Positions 33,860 to 46,100 are shown, numbered from the stretch's first letter. The stretch: 64,000 bases of DNA from Rhyacophila brunnea (GCA_022495005.1 JAGYXB010000456.1:1178001-1242000); one strand, 5' to 3'. The notes: generated from the letters alone by a model not told the origin. Made by a program: numbers and translations.

Positions 33860-34443
33860 ATAAAAAACAGACGATGCTCGTTTTTATTTCTTCGATATTT
33901 CAACACAATATCTTTGATATTTTGTTTTCGATGTGTTATAAAATAGTCTCTGAATATTGGAGCTGTAAATAAATCATTAATAAAAAAACTTATTATTAAC
34001 ATTAACATAATATCATTCATTTGATAGAATTATATATATTTTTTTATTTATGAGATGTTTATTATGAAAACAAGCACCTATAACCCTGGATATTTTTGTG
34101 TTTCGTTCATATATTTTTATTAGTACGTTGCAAAGACCTGAGATGAATGGAATCTAAATTAACTTTATTCGGCAGTGGATTAATATAATATATTGATGAT
34201 GATGATAACTAATACGTATTTCTATATTATATTTTTCATTTTATTTGATGTTCGTTTTTCATTGGAAGCTAATGTCATAAATTTCTATACAGCAACATAC
34301 GTCGTGTTTAATGAAAGTTTATATTGCATTCTACAATATATTATAAACTCGTAAATAATATTATTAAAACATGTTCGTTTATTTATACACTAGTTATTTT
34401 AACATTGAAAAAACCCATAACTCCTGTGAACTATCATGTACAT
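33860..34443. other. Unassigned AT-rich DNA
   Basis: A minus-strand 65-codon frame (33823-34020) overlaps the MITE end and is not supported. Confidence 0.5.
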
Positions 34444-34500
34444 CAGTGGCATTCCAACTGTGTGCCGCGACCAATAAAATACCCAGCGGCGTCACAGGCG
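34444..34500. mobile_element. hAT terminal fragment, GTGTGCCGCG type
   Basis: CAGTGGCATTCCAACTGTGT then GCCGCGACC resembles the common hAT end CAGTGGTTCTCAA.CTGTGTGCCGCG. The inner part CCCAGCGGCGTCAC also fits. No second end was found. Confidence 0.5.
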
Positions 34501-34957
34501 ATTGAAAATTGAAACATTCTGATGCACGATCAAAATGATAAATCCCAATATTATATTAGTTTATGACTTCTAATAATTTTTCATATTATATAAAATTGAT
34601 TTTCAACAGTACGTGTCTTACTTTAGCAACTGGCTTTAACAATACTTTGAGAGATGAGAAGTTAGCATGTTGTATGTATGTATGTATGATCTGAGATAAA
34701 AGTGGTTACCCGCAGTGATACCCCATATGGCTAGAAGATCATGCGTTGTCTGTAAGAAACAAATTATCTTAGGAACGTGAATAACACAATGTTTGAAAAT
34801 AGATTTTTGAATGCAGCATAAATGATCTGTGTGTGTGTATTTTGGAATTATATGGGGTGTAATTTTAAGCCCATTTACAGGTAACACTTAAATATTAATA
34901 TTTTAAGTATTGTTAAAAAATATATAAGTATATAAATATATTATATTATTTATAACA
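34501..34957. other. Unassigned sequence
   Basis: It contains a (TATG)n microsatellite at about 34672-34688. The 83-codon minus frame at 34636-34887 is unsupported. Confidence 0.5.
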
Positions 34958-35131
34958 CTACAATAGCCCAAGAGGGCCAATGACAATAGTGTAGCAAACA
35001 GTAGCGTATTTAGTAATAAAAGTGAAAGAATCACAAACTTCCAGGCTTTGAGAAGATGGCATAAATATATTGAAACATGATGTGACGGATGAAAGGCCAG
35101 TGCCTTACGCACTGCACCACGATAGCCATTT
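34958..35131 (-). mobile_element. tRNA-derived SINE family 3, copy 1
   Basis: On the minus strand the head reads ATGGCTATCGTGGTGCAGTG then CGTAAGGCACTGGCCTTTCA, a tRNA-like A-box region. The B-box region is deleted. The body, with AATATATTTATG.CAT then AAAGCCTGGA.GTTTGTGATT, matches 56665-56862 and 49490-49601. The open frame seen across it (34903-35112) is only SINE sequence. Confidence 0.75.
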
Positions 35132-35265
35132 TACTAGGTGTGTCACTAGATAGCTGTGTCGATTTGGCTACCAACATTAATTTGAGAAACTACACGTATA
35201 ACATTATGACTCACCCATCATAAATCATGTAAATTACGTGCATGTGCATGACGACCTAAGTTTTG
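35132..35265. other. Unassigned sequence
   Basis: Nothing recognised. Confidence 0.5.
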
Positions 35266-35390
35266 GATAACTGTTCCTGAGACATTCCCAGTTATAAAAA
35301 ATACTTATGCTTTATATCCAAACGTAGGGTGCCGTGATACGTTCAATTAAGATCAGATTTAGTGCGACGCAGGTGTGGTTTGATGGGGCC
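35266..35390 (+). repeat. Dispersed repeat family Z, copy 2
   Basis: CTGTTCCTGAGACATTCCCA and GGGTGCCGTGATACGTTCAA then ATTAAGATCAGATTTAGTGC match 40426-40523. The reverse complement matches 26739-26812. Confidence 0.55.
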
Positions 35391-35513
35391 ATTAACTTCA
35401 CATATCCGACTAATTGATGATTTTAGGGCGCCGTCATAAAATCTTTAGTCATGATTGAAAAAATTTAAAACTTCTGATGTATATTATATTTATTTCGAAA
35501 ATCTTTTTTTATA

Positions 35514-35538
35514 CTTAATCGTAATACCCATCACATCA
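35514..35538. repeat. 25-bp direct repeat, left copy
   Basis: This 25-base sequence, beginning CTTAATCGTAAT, is identical to 36101-36125 and brackets a large hairpin element. It is a possible target-site duplication, though unusually long. Confidence 0.85.
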
Positions 35539-36100
35539 AAAAAGCTTTAACGGCCCACATGCTCAGCGTATGTCAAAATGGAGCTTTTATGCTATTTTCA
35601 AAGCATGATCTTGGACATTCCTTAAACGTTATAGATAATCAATTTACTAAATTTTGAAGCCTTATTATCCTTTATATTTATTTTAAACATTTGATGACTG
35701 CATAAAGTATTTTTATTACATAAAATAGTATTATTTTAAACCTTTCGCTCTAATGTTTTAGAATATAGACATATTTCAGTACATCCATGTGAAGTGGTGT
35801 TAAGGTTTTTTATATTTCTTAATTTTTAAAAGCATTTATAAAATCATTAGTAAAATTTATAAATTAAAAAATCTTAACACCACTTCACATGGACGTACTG
35901 AAATATGACTATATTCTAAAACATTAGAGCGAGAGGTTTAAAAGAATACTTTTTTATGTAATAAAAATACTGTATGCAGTGATCAAATGTTTAAAATAAA
36001 TATAAAGGATAATAAGGCTTCAAAATTATATAAATAGATTATCTACAACGTTTAAGGTATGTCCAGGATCATGCTTTGAAAATAGAACAAAGCCCACCCC
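35539..36100. mobile_element. Large hairpin element (562 bp)
   Basis: Two arms of about 230 bp (about 35582-35815 and 35865-36090) are reverse complements with few mismatches: TTGGACATTCCTTAAACGTT, TGACTGCATAAAGTATTTTT and TTTCAGTACATCCATGTGAA all pair. The spacer is about 50 bp. The left end carries CACATGCTCAGCG, shared with the half copy at 63212, whose outer end is AAGGGGGG. The right end is CCACCCCCTT. No coding sequence. RNA from either strand would fold into a very long hairpin. Confidence 0.88.
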
Positions 36101-36125
36101 CTTAATCGTAATACCCATCACATCA
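36101..36125. repeat. 25-bp direct repeat, right copy
   Basis: Identical to 35514-35538. Its first CTT could also be the end of the element's CCCCCTT terminus, so a true duplication may be 22 bp. Confidence 0.85.
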
Positions 36126-36795
36126 TATTTTACAAATGAAGCAATATTTTTTATAAAAATTATAAGACCAGATACAAATGACTGAATGAAAAATGACGAC
36201 ATTTATATAATTGCCCATTATTTTTAAAGATAACTGTAGGGATCATTTTTATTTATAAAGTATCTGCGCGAAGGCCTCCAATACGCTAATCCTTCCGTCA
36301 TTAAAAATCTGTTAGCCGAGAGGATAATGGATTTCCTGTATACTTTTGTTTCTGAATAAACAGTGTCTGTTTTTTTAAGAATTATTCGCATTTCAGCATT
36401 TTAATACTGCGTGGAAACGAGTCGATTTAACTACTAATAAAGTAAGTATATTTATGTAATATAACAGAAAGTAGGACACATGAAAAATCACGAATGAAAA
36501 AAATTCTAAACAATAAATTTTATTATATAATAATATATCGTTGCAATCTAATTTAACTGTTTTAACTGTTTAGCACGATTAGCACGATTTGACCAGCTAG
36601 CTATAATTAGTTCAAAATTAGTAAATACCGATTTTATCTTATTAAAATACTTTATTTGATTCATTTATTAGACAATTGTATAAACATGTATTTAACATAC
36701 ATAAGTTAACAGTATAAGAACTGTAACAAGAGTCCGTTATATTGGCTAGGCGCTCAATATTATATAGGTTGGTTACTCAATAGACATTTGTTGTA
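36126..36795. other. Unassigned AT-rich DNA
   Basis: Nothing recognised. TTTAACTGTT is locally duplicated near 36553-36572. Confidence 0.5.
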
Positions 36796-36803
36796 CTTAC
36801 GAT

Positions 36804-37299
36804 TAGTGAATCCAATCCCGAGCCAAATTTTTCATCCCGGGATTTCGGGATTACAATTTGACGATCCCGGGATTGGTCCCGGGATTGGCATTTTTCCATA
36901 GTTAATATAAAATTTTTATATATACAAAAAACATTGATGAAATCACTCAAAAATAAATCTAGTATAATTAAATTTATACTATTTAAGACATGTGTTATTA
37001 ATATTGTGTTCAGTGTTTACATAATTTATTATATCTCTCTCATTTTTATTAATTTATGTGAAAAAATTAAATGAATTGGCAACACACGGGTAATAAATCA
37101 AACTTCATTCAAACTCAGTTTATTTCTAATGCAGTTATATGTTATTAGAAGTATGTTTTCTGTTATATTTTTGTTTTTATTTTATTTTCCATAAAAATTG
37201 ATAAAAAAAATCAATCCCGAAAGTTTTGGGATTATGTTTACCAATCCCGGGATTCATAGGTATTGAAAATAGTTCGGGATCCCGGGATTGGAAACCCTA
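36804..37299 (-). mobile_element. hAT-type element, CCCGGGAT family, copy 2 (496 bp)
   Basis: Exact 8-bp duplications CTTACGAT (36796-36803 and 37300-37307) flank ends TAGTGAATCCAATCCCGAGC and GGGATTGGAAACCCTA. It is the reverse orientation of 15375-16129 and lacks about 260 bp of its middle. ATCCCGGGAT motifs cluster at both ends. Confidence 0.92.
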
Positions 37300-37307
37300 C
37301 TTACGAT

Positions 37308-37928
37308 ATATTCACACGGTGAATGATTATGGGAGCGTCTCCCTAATCAATTGATTTTACACAAAAATATCATAACTATCGACCCCATGATGTACATCAC
37401 AATTTATTATTACTTCTTTCAACATTGTAAGAACATACCTACTCTTTAAAATCACTCAATAATTCTTATCTATAATCGGTACTTAATCTAGAAGGTATCT
37501 CTTATTTGATGATAGATAAACATCCCTTATTTGTTGATATAAAAACATCTCTTATGATATTAACAATATGGTCAGTTATTGACACACATTTAATCATATT
37601 ATGCAATTATATTGATTCACGTCTTATATCTAATAATATTTCATAATATAACACATTGTGGTAATTACAACTATGAGTTTGCAATTCAATATATTCACAA
37701 TATGCCGTAAATGATGTTTCATGAAAACAGAAATAACCAATTGTAGGGTTAATAAAATAAAAAGAAAATATCAAATAATAAAGAAAAGTCAACCGACTAG
37801 CTAATTAGACAATATTGAAAGAAATTATAAATTCACCTTCAAGTTAATGTGCATGGATATAATATCGATAATCAAAATATTTTAACTCTTCTCTTCGGCT
37901 ATATCCATTCCTTAGCTGGAACACATGG
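37308..37928. other. AT-rich DNA without a recognisable gene
   Basis: Nothing recognised. The 61-codon minus frame at 37607-37792 is unsupported. Confidence 0.5.
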
Positions 37929-38045
37929 CAGTGGCGAAGGGTGGAGTTAGGCCGTTAAGATCCCACATAAATATTGTATATTAATCATAGTCAGTCAAAC
38001 GTATTTGTATTCATTGAACTAATACTACTATGTAGATAGTGTTCG
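37929..38045 (+). mobile_element. CAGTGGCG-family hAT MITE, left-end fragment
   Basis: CAGTGGCGAAGGGTGGAGTT, then GTCAGTCAAACGTATTTGTA, matches the left end of the family. It is lost after about 38045. Confidence 0.75.
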
Positions 38046-38351
38046 TTAAACGCGAGACGAATAATTGTCATGCAGCGTTTCGATTGTCTGTTGAATGAAT
38101 ATTTTAGTTAAACATACATAACTACAGCCTTTGTAATTGGCAACACTAATGGTTGGTTAATTATAGATATTGGAAAAACAAATAGCCGATACAATTTCTT
38201 ATATATTTATCAGGACACAGAAGTGAAATATAATAAAATCTCCATTTACATCCGTACATATTAGAATGTATGAGGGCAGTCAATAGATGAATGATCAAAA
38301 ATGTCTGCTTATGAAGTCAGTTGTTCGTGAGTTTCGGGTTTGAATGTGTTG
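38046..38351. other. Unassigned sequence
   Basis: No supported feature. Confidence 0.5.
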
Positions 38352-38758
38352 TTTTTTTTTTAAATATCTATTTGCATTTGGCATAAACCTAATAGTTTGA
38401 GAACGTGGCAAACATTCAATTCTTCATTATAAATAATAAGTAAATTTAAATTTGAAATCTCTTCGACTGAAATGTCTGGCCCACTGCAAATAAAATTAAG
38501 TCTTGCGATGCGGTGGATGATATCTTTGATTTTTTTTTCGTTAATGAAGTTTGCACAGCTGATGTTATCCTCCAAATAAAATATTCAACATTGATCGTTC
38601 TATTGCTTACCGTGTCACTCTTAATTTGTGCACTAGTCCGACTGTCAATAGGGCTGTCAGAAAGTATCGATCCTGTTTGACCGGTGTGGTAGGTTCTAAA
38701 TAATTTAGATACTTTGTTTTGAAAATTTGTTTCATTTAAGGGCGCAGTTAGAAGTCTA
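38352..38758 (-). pseudogene. Frameshifted coding remnant of unknown family
   Basis: I do not recognise the protein. On the minus strand, from the edge of a MITE (38759), one frame is open and coding-like (NETNFQNKVSKLFRTYH, then SDSPIDSRTSAQIK). It hands over near 38575-38590 to another frame that continues plausibly: EDNISCANFINEKKIKDII, ARLNFICSGPDISVEE, ELNVCHVLKLLGLC. This ends at TAA (38360-38362). Varied codons and a balanced, acidic composition differ from the low-complexity chance frames around it. A 10-A run overlaps and follows the stop, as in a retrocopy or LINE-like tail. The 5' part is cut by the MITE at 38759-39113. It could be a processed pseudogene or the end of an unrecognised mobile-element protein. 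Confidence 0.45.
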
Positions 38759-39113
38759 TGTGAAGCGCCTAGTTTCAAAAGCCCCTAAAATGGTTTTTGA
38801 AAATTTTTGAGTTAGATATGTATTTAGATAGATATTTTTGTTAGCTATATGATGGCCAAAATTTGATCTTTAAAAATGCCAAAAACCGTCAATACGTATG
38901 ATCATAAATAAGGGTAAATTTCAAAACCCGCTAAAATGGTAGGGTGTGGTTTTCAAATACCTCTAAAATGGAAAGCCAAAATACTCTTTAGAATATAACG
39001 AATTAAAAAATAAATACATAAAGTTCACAGATTTAATAGGTATGTTTTTTTTCTCATTTTTCTCAGAACTACTTAAAATCGTTTTAGGGGCTTTTGAAAC
39101 TAGGCGCTTCATG
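38759..39113. mobile_element. TIR MITE (GAAGCGCYTAG family), copy 2
   Basis: The ends TGTGAAGCGCCTAGTTTCAA and CTTTTGAAACTAGGCGCTTC plus ATG are inverted. Flanking TA on both sides fits a TA target. The interior aligns with 18325-18704 throughout. It interrupts or abuts the coding remnant at 38352-38758. Confidence 0.87.
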
Positions 39114-40425
39114 TATATCCAAATGAAATGCGGCTAACTAATGCTGAAACTATGAACACTGCAATCCGAATATGTGAGTTTATTTGTGGATTTTGTATAT
39201 TTAAAACAATAATACTATAAAAATGAAAAAATAAAAAAGTAGGTACCATGTAAGAATATTATTGAATATTAATTGTTAAACTAATGATATAAAGACTGAT
39301 ACTTATCATAGACATAATATTTCATTGGTTAACTACATTAATTTCTGATACGTTACCATTGTTCCTAGAATTTACGATTTTACACCTCTTGATTGTAGTA
39401 TTTTTATTGTTTATAAGTACTAATGATTTATTACTAGATTTGACGATTTATTATAATATGCTTATCGAGTACTTTACCTATTCATAAATTATTGTTGTTA
39501 TATTTTTTAATGTAACCCTTGACTTGATAGGTAGGTATGCGGATCGCAAAAAACGACTCAAATAGAATAGTAAAAAACTTAAATCCATTAGAATTTAAAT
39601 TCAAATAAACTATGTAAAAACTATGAATGTAGATTGTAGAATACTTACAATAGTTTTTATTAATTAAAAACACACAACTTGATACAACCAGTTATATTTA
39701 ATGTATTCTTATCAAAAATTACCGACAAAGTTATTTGAGAATTCACAAGTCATACTTACAAGATTATTTCTTTCGATATAGTTATCATGCACCAAGTTAT
39801 CTCGTGAAGAATTTCAACTAAATGCTGGTAGTATGTAAAGTAAGTTAGTTTCAAAGCTGTGATAGTAACTATGAACTCTTATCATTTAATTTTACCATTT
39901 AAAATTTTAACTTTAGAAATATCAACAATTTATTAAGTATTTTTTTTTAATTTACTATATATTACAAACACATAATAAATGACATTACAGTTTACACCAA
40001 GATAAATTACATGCTATCAGGGAACATAAAAACGGAAGTGGGTTATATTCTGAATAATATTCTTGTAAGAAAGGACAATTATCGAGTGTAAATAAATACT
40101 GGATACACTTAAACACGTGTTAAAAATGCGTTATTTTTAATAGTTACACAATTATGTATCACAATTTGCATTAAAATTTCTCAAATAAACAAAACGCGTA
40201 TTAAATATTGGTAGTATTTGAGGAAATTTCGGAAAGTTATATATTTCTTGCGTTACGTCATAAACCAAAACTGGCTTCAAAGTATTGATCTATGGCGACT
40301 GGCTTTCCCATTTCTATCTGACTATATTTATTATGTATTAGTTCTCCATGCTCTTATGTGCTTAAATTAAGTCTTCAACTCAGTTAAAGCACACTTGAGT
40401 GCGTCGAGACCTCCCTCTTGGGTAT
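39114..40425. other. AT-rich DNA without a recognisable gene
   Basis: No supported gene. Weak similarity of 40083-40135 to 17816-17860 only. Confidence 0.5.
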
Positions 40426-40523
40426 CTGCTCCTGAGACATTTTCAACTGTACAAAACTGCTGATGCGCTTCACACATAAATGCAGGGTCTCGTGATACGC
40501 TCGATTAAAACCAAATGTGCTAC
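40426..40523 (+). repeat. Dispersed repeat family Z, copy 3
   Basis: CTGCTCCTGAGACATTTTCA and GCAGGGTCTCGTGATACGCT then CGATTAAAACCAAATGTG match 35266-35390. Confidence 0.55.
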
Positions 40524-41359
40524 TTTGAGTTGTTCTGAAAAGGCATTTGAAATATAATTCTCAAATTTAATCAAACCATACCTGAACTTTTTTCCTAATG
40601 AATAATGTAAAGTAAAGTACCTACTTTAATTAAAAATAAGCCACGGAAATGATAATTGAATATTTTTTATTTGTATTGACATTAATAAAATATCTCTTTT
40701 CAAAATTTCAACCTAACGATTAAGGTCAACACGATGGCAATTAGACCCAACATTGGCAAGCCAAACCCTATAATGATATAGTACACAAATATACCTTTAT
40801 ACAAAGTAACTTAGCTACGAGAAACCCCTTTAGTTGGGTATGTTCGCTTATGTTGACTTTGTTTCAATTGGATGATTTTGACAGTTATTACTAGAATTAT
40901 TTTGTATTATACATATATTTTATTTATTTGTTCAATTTAAATCCATATATTATACAAATCACTGGTCATTAGCTCTAATGCGAACTGTCATGTCTAATAT
41001 ATTTTTCAAATTGAACCAACTAGAAAAGGAGTACATTACAAATAAAAATGTCATAGAACCTAGCGTTTAGTTGTCTGTCTAACACAGCCCATAACAATAA
41101 TATTTGTATTATTTTTTATGCCTACGATATTCAAAATATCTCATTATCTACAGCTAATTTTTCACAAAAGTCATATTGGTTGTTTTGCAGGTGAACGAAC
41201 ATAATTTATTATAAAAGTAAAACAATCCATTTTAGTTATAATACTCGTATATGCGGATGGCATAATAATAATTAAAACATTGAAACAGATGATTAAATCT
41301 CTCAGTATATCTATATTATAATAGTAATAATGACAAAGTATTGTAATTATGTACTAAAA
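40524..41359. other. AT-rich DNA without a recognisable gene
   Basis: Nothing recognised. Confidence 0.5.
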
Positions 41360-41745
41360 CAATAGCGCTTGTGTACGTGCATAGATTTTTTTTAAACTAT
41401 CACGATAATAATTATTTACACGTAAAAGTGCTGACTGTCTCGCCAAACTCATTCTTCAAGAGTAATCGAGACGCGATGATGTCATTTTAATGAACTATAG
41501 TTTGACAGTCGTGAAAATCGGTTAACATCAAAATGAGTCGAAGCAGCGTAGTTCGTTTTTTTATCGAATAAATCCCAACTGTCGCGTAAAAAATCAGGAG
41601 CTTCCGAATTTTTTTGATTCATGCATGCAATCTTGCAACTTGCAGGATAATACATGTTGACACGTGCATTTTCTTGTTACGGCCGCGATAATACGTACTA
41701 TCAGCAGTAAATCCATGCAGTGTAAACGGGGTGTAATGCTTATTG
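41360..41745. mobile_element. Dispersed MITE-like repeat family Y, copy 2
   Basis: It aligns end to end with 11032-11440. The ends CAATAGCGCTTGTGTACGTG and the right-hand GTAAATCCATGCA...CTTATTG show the imperfect inverted repeat better than copy 1 does. Confidence 0.7.
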
Positions 41746-42268
41746 TGATGAGTGAAAGGAATGGAGAAATTTACCAACATTGACGCTTGTAGAGGTTTTT
41801 TTATATAAACCTACAAACTGTAATGTTGTTGTCTAAATGGAAAAGGAAACGGTTGCATCTTGACCGTCCTAGAACAGTTGTATTTTGGCATTTCAACAAT
41901 GTAGTCGACAACACGTTCTTGTTCCGCGTCTCACTTAATCTAAATTCCAAATTATAATGTAAATATTCCAACTCAATCAATATAAATGTGACAATCATTC
42001 CATAGTTCCGTGTATAATCTAAATTATCATAATATAAAACCATGAAAATTCCATCTCTGTGTGTTATTTAACGCGTCCTGAAACGTAATAACCCCGTAAT
42101 AACCTTCAGAACAGATATACATAACATCGGGGACTACCAAGCATCTTCCTATTACCCCCGATACCATATCTGATTACCAGGACTATTGTCATGTTGACGC
42201 CGATAAAAACATATGAAATAAGTGAATAAAAACACCTAAGTTACAGCTATGTCAATAACATAAGTGTA
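41746..42268. other. Unassigned sequence
   Basis: An 80-codon minus-strand frame (41801-42043) has no recognised domain. Nothing else seen. Confidence 0.45.
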
Positions 42269-42276
42269 ATATAAAG

Positions 42277-42524
42277 ACGCCCACGGTGGCCGCGCGGCAT
42301 AAGCGTTGGACTTTAAAGCCGTGGGTCCCAGGTTCGAATCCTGGGTCTGGCAAGTACACATATTGTTTTTCAATTTGTGTGTGTCAGAGTATGGACCTAA
42401 TAGGTTGAGCAAGTGGCTGACATCCATTTCTCATAAAAAAACAAAATCTGTCAATACAAACTTCCACTCTGTGGAGGCCCATATGATTCTATCAGGATCG
42501 GACATGGTCGAAAAAAAAATATAT
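42277..42524 (+). mobile_element. tRNA-derived SINE family 1, complete copy (248 bp)
   Basis: The tRNA-like head has an A-box region GTGGCCGCGCGGCATAAGCG and a perfect B box GGTTCGAATCC in a fully paired T arm, CCCAGG-TTCGAAT-CCTGGG. A unique body follows (TATGGACCTAATAGG, GTGGAGGCCCATATGATT) and then an A run. The 8-bp duplications ATATAAAG (42269-42276 and 42525-42532) mark the boundaries. The two internal boxes should allow RNA polymerase III transcription, and mobilisation would need a LINE. Open frames on both strands here are not genes. Confidence 0.9.
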
Positions 42525-42532
42525 ATATAAAG

Positions 42533-43063
42533 TACCTTTCGAGGCGGAGGTCAACGATCACCAGACTGTTTCACGGAATGATTTTTGTTTATATTTAAAA
42601 AAAAAATATTGTAGTAATTTTCCGTTAATTTTCGCAAACCAGTTTCAACGTCATGCCATTAAACCTCTGCACGATAATATTTAGTATTATTTCAATCAAA
42701 AGCTCATTTTTAAAAAATAATAAGCTTTATCATAAAAAAAAACTACCTTGCTTAAAAACACGAGACAGCTTAAAAGGTAAATATTGTATTTTGACCGGTA
42801 TCCGATGATGCCTTGTAAATTTTGGGCGTATATTTCTGTTCACGTAAGACTTTGCATTGTATTTTTGTCCATAGACTATGAAATGACAGTTAAAGTTAAC
42901 ATGTAAAAAAGAAAACAATTTAAACTGTGGTATTAACATTATCATATTTTGTAAGTAATGGTACTTACGTATAGTAGTATTATTAAAATGACCTTAACCT
43001 TTTGTGGCACAAGACATCAAATTATTCAAATAAACAATGGTTTTATAATAATATGTATTTATT
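42533..43063. other. AT-rich DNA without a recognisable gene
   Basis: Nothing recognised. The minus frame at 42730-42945 is unsupported. Confidence 0.5.
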
Positions 43064-43118
43064 ATAAATAATATATATATTTAACTATATATATATTTAA
43101 CTATATATATATTTACAT
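43064..43118. repeat. (TATATATATTTAAC)n-like microsatellite
   Basis: Three imperfect units of AACTATATATATATTT at 16-18 bp spacing are seen directly. Confidence 0.8.
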
Positions 43119-46100
43119 ATAGTTCAGTTATTAAGGTGGTTATACGTATTACGGCAACTAGAACAAAACACATATAAGTATTTAACACATAGAAAATAGC
43201 TACTAATTTTATGTAATTTATTAGCATATTATAATTATAACTTTTAATAAATTATTTTAACTTTATATTACAACTACATACTATAAACAATACTTAGAAA
43301 GACTTACCAGAAAAAAAATTGTAGTTTTAAATATACTGTAATCTTTGCTTGAAATCTCTTCATGTGACAGCACTCAAAATATCTAACTTCGGTGAAATCA
43401 TTTAAGTAGAAATCTGTTGTAACCGTTTTTAGATCATGAACTTTATTTGTAATGCATATATTAAGATTGTATAGTTTATCATTATAAAAAATGTGGCCAC
43501 TCAAAACTAGATGGCAATGGCAGCACACAAATAATATCGTGTAGTTTCTCAGTGAAACCACTGAGCAACAAATGAGAAGCTACTTACATCAATTATATAC
43601 CTACCTAGTACCAATAACAATGCTATTTCAATGTTAACTACGAGAATGTAAACAAAATTGCCTCTGTATTTTAAATATCACAAAAAATACTTAAACAACA
43701 GTTAAAGTCGATCAAATGTTAAAAAGAAAATTTCAAATTAAATAATAACTGAGTGTTAAATGGCTTGATATATCGATATTCGGCTATTCCAAATATTAGA
43801 CGTGCACTGACGCAAAGTCATCTGCATTCTCGTATGTCTTGGACCTAATTTGGTTGGACCAGTTACTTTTAGTTGGAGTTGCATATATCACACGTACAAT
43901 TTATCATACAAAAGGTGATTTTATTTTATATTAGGTATAGCTTATTTCAAAAATATACATATCATACAGACGGTATTAATGAAATTAGACCCTATTTCAT
44001 AGGCAATGGTACGTGGTGTAGTTTAAACGGCTACCCATCTAATTTATATACACTCTCTAAGCTGCTGAATTGTCTCCTGTATCAATGCATTTAAATGTTC
44101 AATAATAAAAATAATTTAAAAATTAATACATTGAAACATAATCGGTTTAAACTATTATAAAATTTTCATTGACAGATTTCAGAGAGATTAGAAAAGGTTA
44201 AACTTAGAAATAGCTATACTTTATTATTACAAATCGTTCGAGCCCCAAATAAAATTTCCATAAAGATGAAAGTTATATTTGAAGAGTTTTCAGTTTTAGA
44301 TTTGAAAAGTAATGAATATTAATGCATCAACACTTCCAAAACTCTCACTGTGTATTTTGTTTTTGTATATCGAATAAAATTATTGATATTACTTCACTCT
44401 GTATCTAAAAATAGAACGCCGTGTACCCTATATTTTTTCCTTAGGTAATGACAACTGATTTTTAATATTAATTACTTTAAAAACTATATTTGCGAAATGT
44501 ATGCAGATACTTTCTACATCATTTTGTTATGTCGTTATATACTTATATAATTATTATGTCTAGTAGAGTTAGTTATATACTTATTACAAAGTTTTTCGTG
44601 AACATACTGTTTTGATTGGTATAAATTTAATTATAATACTGCGTATTGATATTTTATTATTGGTCTTTCAATAACAAACATTGCTTTAAACAAATATGTC
44701 TTATATAAAAATGAAACATAAATATAATAGGAACGTAAAGTAAAAAAAATATATTTTTCATACTAGAGTTTCACATTAGAGTTTCAATTACTAAAGAATT
44801 GTCTCATTTTGAGAAAGGAACTCTTTGTGGTCTAAATTGTTGTTTTTATTTTCTGAGATTACTTCAATTATGGCACTTATTATGTATATACATTTTAATT
44901 ATAAATAGGATATCCCATATTTATATTAAATAAATAATATTAATATAATCGGATTGCATAGATTTTTCTATCCACTTAGTGTAGAAATACAATTCAGATT
45001 CATACCGACTGAGCTTTTGGAAGGATTTATGTAGGAGGATAACGATAGGATTAACAGTAATAACAAACACAAAGGAGAAAAAATATTGTATATTAAAATA
45101 TTATATTTGCCAGTCGACAAGTTTTACCTTAAATTTGGTACCTTTTGAGATATAGAGATGCTCGAGCTCTCGGTCAAGTATAATACTAGCGTATCTAAAT
45201 ACACTGATATTATATTTATATAAATAGAACTTACGGGTAGAGGGGCGTATGTGTAGATCCCACCGTTGTATATTTTATTTATTATAAAAAATCAAACCAG
45301 TTTATTTTGTCATTATGGTCTGGTTACTTTCGATTCCCCTATCTCACGCGAACAAAGTCGATTGATAGTTGATAGTAATAATACAACATTCTGTGTTACC
45401 AAATACCTTTTATAAACCATACTAGAGGTAACAAATATCTAACTACTTAGTCACTCGTTTTTGATTTATAGTAAATTGAAAATCATCAAATCTTTATCTT
45501 ATCGTATATATAGAAAAATATACCACATTATCGTAAGTTTTTAAGCAGGAAACAAGATATTGTCGGAGGGGCATCTAGTGAGACAAAGTGATATAATATG
45601 CATGATTTAGGCAGAACCAACAGGCAATCGTAACAATCACATTAGCCCTGCCTAATTCCTGCGTATGGGTTCTGCTCATATTCATGGTCAATAGTTCTCG
45701 TTCTACCATTGTTTAATTTCATAGATACATGATATACTGCTACCTATATATACGCGTCTTCTATAATATGCAAACACACTTAAATGCACGATAAAATAAT
45801 TAACTTGATATTACATAGATATCAGTATGATAAATATTCACGGAGGTCTAAAGGCGCAAGGATATTACATGGAAATATGTTTTTTAATTATTATTATTAT
45901 TTGGAAGAGATAGAGGAGCATTTCATTGACGTTAAAAGGTAAAAAATGACACTTATAACATATTGGATTTTTATAGAAAAAACACAGACGCCCTACCTGG
46001 TAGAATAAGAGTTTCTTCAAAATCGTTGACTGACAAAAAGAAATTATATGGATTAAAATGGTTGCGGTATATTCTAAATTATAAATTATGAATTGAAAAA

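Noticed and set aside
34903..35112. 69-codon hydrophobic minus-strand frame, similar to 56665-56916
   Set aside because: The shared ALAFHP and KAW.FVI..LLL text is the translation of SINE family 3, so the similarity is between repeats.
42277..42350. Functional tRNA gene
   Set aside because: The T arm and B box are perfect, but the acceptor ends do not pair and a SINE body, A-run and target duplication follow.
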